The notes beneath the pieces are model-generated. The model had not been told where the DNA came from. It was given only the letters and a program-made list of their open reading frames with translations, and made no database searches. Positions 35,176 to 37,723 of a DNA stretch of 37,723 bases are shown piece after piece. The translations under genes were made by a program, and so were the position numbers. This DNA comes from Gemmata massiliana (GTDB lineage: Bacteria; Planctomycetota; Planctomycetia; Gemmatales; Gemmataceae). The stretch spans positions 710,414 through 748,136 of the forward strand of contig HG799466.1 in the NCBI GenBank assembly GCA_000531095.1. Reading direction: 5' to 3'. Each line of letters opens with the position of its first letter. Positions within the stretch are counted from its first letter, which is position 1.

Positions 35176-35575
35176 GCGCACTCAGAATCGGCACCAGTCG
35201 AGCTGAGCGTGGGTTAGAAACGACACTTGGGGCACGCCGTGGCGCTCTCGCCGACGGCGTGGTGGGCCTCCTACATGGTGACGATCATGGGGTGGAAAGA
35301 AGTGGACCGTTCAGCGTCATGCCCTTCAGCTCGGACCCGCAGACCGGTACTCTATGCGCCCGCCTGACGAGGTCGTGACTCGTATGTAGTCCCGAATCGG
35401 TTGCCATCCTCTCCGTCAAATCTTCCGCGCTCCGGTCCGGCACGCCGCGGGCAATTCCCCTCTTGGCATTGCGCGCGTCGGTCACCTCGACCTCAGGCTT
35501 CAAAGCGGCGAACGGAGCACAGCCAAGCCGGTGCGCTCACCAGCCTACTACTATGCCCGTGTGCGACCTCTGTCA
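35176..35575. other. Gene-free stretch between transposase remnant and efflux gene
   Basis: I find no recognisable protein, RNA gene or clear repeat in these 400 bases. A short plus-strand frame near 35230-35320 (HLGHAVALSPTAWW then ASYMVTIMGW) has a coding look, and a minus-strand frame at 35285-35503 exists, but neither matches a family known to me. The region may hold worn remains of mobile DNA. Confidence 0.4.
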
Positions 35576-37197
35576 TCACGGGCTCGAGGCGGTAACGGGA
35601 ACCGTGACCGGTAGAACCGCACCGCCCGTGACCGGTCCCTCGGCACCGAGCGCGGCCCGGTAGTTCGCGACAGCTGCAAAGTACGTCCCCAGCACCACGA
35701 CCACCTTCGCCCGCGCCTCGGCCGCCGCGATCTCTTGCAAATTCAGGTCCACCAGGCTCGTCTGCCGCCCCTTGAACGACTCGGTTTCGAGTTCCAGTAC
35801 CCGAACCGCGTGTCCCAGTTCCTCGCGCGCCTTCTCGACCCGGCGGTGGGCCTGCACCAGTTCCGAAACCGCGTCCTGCACCTGCGAGGTGATCTCGTCC
35901 CGGGCGTACCGTTCCTGGGCCAGGAGTTGGGCCAATTGAGCGCGTGCCACCGCGGACAGCCCGCGCGCGTTGCGGAACGGGAGCGGCATCTCGAACGTGG
36001 CCCCGAACTCGGCGGACGTGCGGTCCGTGTCGAACGGCCCCGTTCCGGTGAACGTCTTCTTCGCCGCGCCCGCGTCCTGGGCCACCTGTGCGTAAGCGTT
36101 CAGCGCGGGCGCGAGCTGGTTGGTCGCGAGTTGGAGCTCGACCGCCCGGCGCTCCTTTTCCAATTGGAACCGCACCAGTTCCGGGCGCCGGGCCAGTGCG
36201 GCGGCGACGTCGCGCCCGACGAGTTCCGCGTCGGGGCGCGGTACGGCCAGGCCCGCGAACCCCGGGAGCAGCCACTCGGCCCTCGGCACCACGGGGTCCC
36301 CACGCGCGTCCCGCAGGTACAGTGACAGCCGAAGGGCGGCCTGCTGTAGAACGCGCTCGGCCGCGAAGAGGGCCTCCTCGCGCCCGGCCGCGAGGCGCCG
36401 GTTCAGTACCGGGACCGATTCGCTCACCAGCTTCTCTTTGAAACGCTCGTCGAGCAGCGCCTGCCGCTCGCGCGCGAGGCGCAACAGGTCTCCCGCGACC
36501 CGGTATTGCGCCCCGGCCGACTGCCACCCCCAATACGCCTGTGCCGCGGCCCGATGGTAATCGAGGCGCGCGCGGCGCACCACCAGGTCCGCGAGCCGCT
36601 CGCCGATCTGGGCGGCCCGGAGCCGGGCCCGGCGCGGGTCGATGTCGCGGTTCTGGAGCAAAGGCACGTTCAGTCCGGCCCGGTACTCGCCCCCGTCCCC
36701 GGTTTTTCGGTCCCCGTAGTAGATCGGGAAGTTGCCACTGCCGAACCGCCACCCGGCGAAAGCTGACACGCCCCCGAACGGGGTCGCCTGCTCGATCCCC
36801 GCGTCGAACCGGGTGCTGGCGAACGTGCCCGCCTGGTCCGCACCGCGGGCCCGCAGCACCGGATCGAACCCGCCCTCGGCGGCGACGCGCTGGCCGGCGG
36901 CGACCACGCGCTCCTGCTCGACCGCGTACAGCAGCGGGAACGCCGCGTCCACACTACTCAGCACTTCGTCCAGAGCAAGTGGCCCGGTCGCGTCGCCGGG
37001 CCGGGCGGTGGTGCGGTTCGCCTCGGGAGTTGCCGCTGGCGGCGCGGGAAGGGGGGCGGTTCGGGGGGCGGGGCGAGTTGCGGGGGCGCGACCGGCGCCC
37101 GGATCCCGGCACCGTCGGGCAACGGCGTCCGGGTCGCGCACCCGGACACGAGCGCCCCGCCGCACACGAGCGCCAAGGCCGTCCGTGGCCACCCCAT
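35576..37197 (-). CDS. TolC-family outer membrane efflux lipoprotein, one apparent frameshift
   Basis: An outer membrane factor that would form the exit channel of a tripartite efflux or secretion system. The true start is the ATG at 37197, with GAGGGGG six bases upstream. It gives a lipoprotein signal (MGWPRTALALVCGGALVSGC, lipobox VSGC) followed by a Pro-rich region. The body continues in the next frame: TPEANRTTARPGDATGPLAL, DEVLSSVDAAFPLLYAVEQE, NVPLLQNRDIDPRRARLRAA, FEMPLPFRNARGLSAVARAQ and two long coiled-coil hairpins typical of TolC. Adding one C to the C6 run at 37051-37056 joins them into 540 residues. The GTG at 37192 in the second frame would lack any signal sequence. The HlyD-like gene ends 16 bases upstream. 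Confidence 0.85.
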
Positions 37198-37213
37198 GCG
37201 TTCCCCCTCATGT

Positions 37214-37722
37214 TTACTTGCGCTGCGCCGGCCCCAGTGGCGCCCCCGGCTCCTTCGCCTTCACCTCACGGGCCGGCGGGAACCCGTTCAGGAGGCGCCA
37301 CACCTCGTACCCGAGGCGCACGTCCTTGAGGACCACCCACCCCTGGGCGCGGACGCCCTGGCGCAAGAGCGCCTCGTCCGGCCACGCCGCGCCGGGCGCG
37401 GGCTCCACGAGCACGCGGAAACGTCCCTGGCCGTCGGAGGTCGGGTCCACGAGGTACACGCGCCCCTCGAACGTGCCGGCCGCTGCTTCCGGGTACGCCG
37501 CGAACTGAACCGCCGCCCACCCCTCGAACTGGAGCAGCACGCGGTCCCCGGCGCGGACCAGGGGCAAATCGTTCCCGTCGATCAAGAGTTCGGCGACGAT
37601 ACCGGGGTGCCGGTCCCCGTCAAGGCGGCCGTGGCGCTCGCGGGCCGGGCCCGGACCAGTTGCCCACCGGCCTCGGCGTTCGCCAGTATCCGGAACACGG
37701 TACCGTCGACCGGCGCGTACAC
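37214..37722 (-). CDS. HlyD-like membrane fusion protein, C-terminal part, one apparent frameshift
   Basis: The periplasmic adaptor of the same efflux system; its N terminus lies beyond the right edge. The first visible frame reads VYAPVDGTVFRILANAEAGG, the second lipoyl half typical of HlyD proteins, then stops after 46 codons. The next frame carries PGIVAELLIDGNDLPLVRAG, DRVLLQFEGWAAVQFAAYPE, GTFEGRVYLVDPTSDGQGRF and ends GPAQRK. One extra G in the GGGG run (CCCC at 37615-37618) joins them as LTGDRHPGIVAEL, matching the usual family order. The gene is followed 16 bases later by the TolC-family gene. The transporter component is not in the window. Confidence 0.75.
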   Translation of the reverse strand, partial: VRAGRRYRVPDTGERRGRWATGPGPARERHGRLDGDRHPGIVAELLIDGNDLPLVRAGDRVLLQFEGWAAVQFAAYPEAAAGTFEGRVYLVDPTSDGQGRFRVLVEPAPGAAWPDEALLRQGVRAQGWVVLKDVRLGYEVWRLLNGFPPAREVKAKEPGAPLGPAQRK

Positions 37723-37723
37723 C

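Overview
The window looks like chromosomal DNA of a planctomycete of the Gemmata type. The support is high GC, a DUF1501 protein, a small exported protein with the planctomycete LRLEALEWRDVP N-terminal motif, an ECF sigma factor next to a membrane Ser/Thr kinase of the planctomycete HGDLKPSN/DFN type, and several small secreted or zinc-ribbon membrane proteins. This placement rests on recognised family features, not on a database search.

Layout. 1-510: 3' part of an IS5-type (DDE_Tnp_4) transposase cut by the window edge, abutting a conserved coiled protein on the minus strand (548-1308). 1675-4618: promoter, ECF sigma factor, Ser/Thr kinase, terminator. 4749-6080: small exported protein, an unknown ORF and an IS630-type transposase remnant. 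6314-8669: DUF1501 protein plus a secreted partner, closed by a perfect 42-bp palindrome. 8759-11485 (minus): orphan histidine kinase, a 134-bp hairpin repeat and a membrane protein. 11698-12735: an unrecognised protein. 12826-17147: TPR/solute-binding fusion protein, small secreted proteins, and a multi-zinc putative DNA-binding protein between two related hairpins. 17383-18879: purB. 19639-23927: DEAD-box helicase, ECF sigma factor with a membrane partner, proB. 24019: second copy of the 134-bp repeat.

24413-29897 is a tight three-gene signalling operon: an anchored periplasmic binding protein, a hybrid histidine kinase (HAMP-PAS-HisKA-HATPase-REC-REC-HPt) and a REC protein with an RsbW-like ATPase output. 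No ABC permease lies nearby, so the binding protein is probably a sensor. 29997-31604 is a GT-C-like membrane protein. 31766-34177 is a RecD2-type helicase with a C-rich hairpin repeat inserted in frame. Then come a terminator, a 3' fragment of a tRNA-Gly(CCC) gene, a 5'-truncated transposase, and an HlyD-TolC efflux pair running off the right edge.

An overarching pattern is that five genes (548-1308, 2321-4440, 25771-28904, 35576-37197, 37214-37722) are each broken by one apparent single-base loss. In each case adding one G or C to a short G/C run restores a continuous, family-consistent protein. I treat these as probable homopolymer errors in the assembly and annotate the reconstituted genes, but true mutations cannot be excluded from sequence alone.
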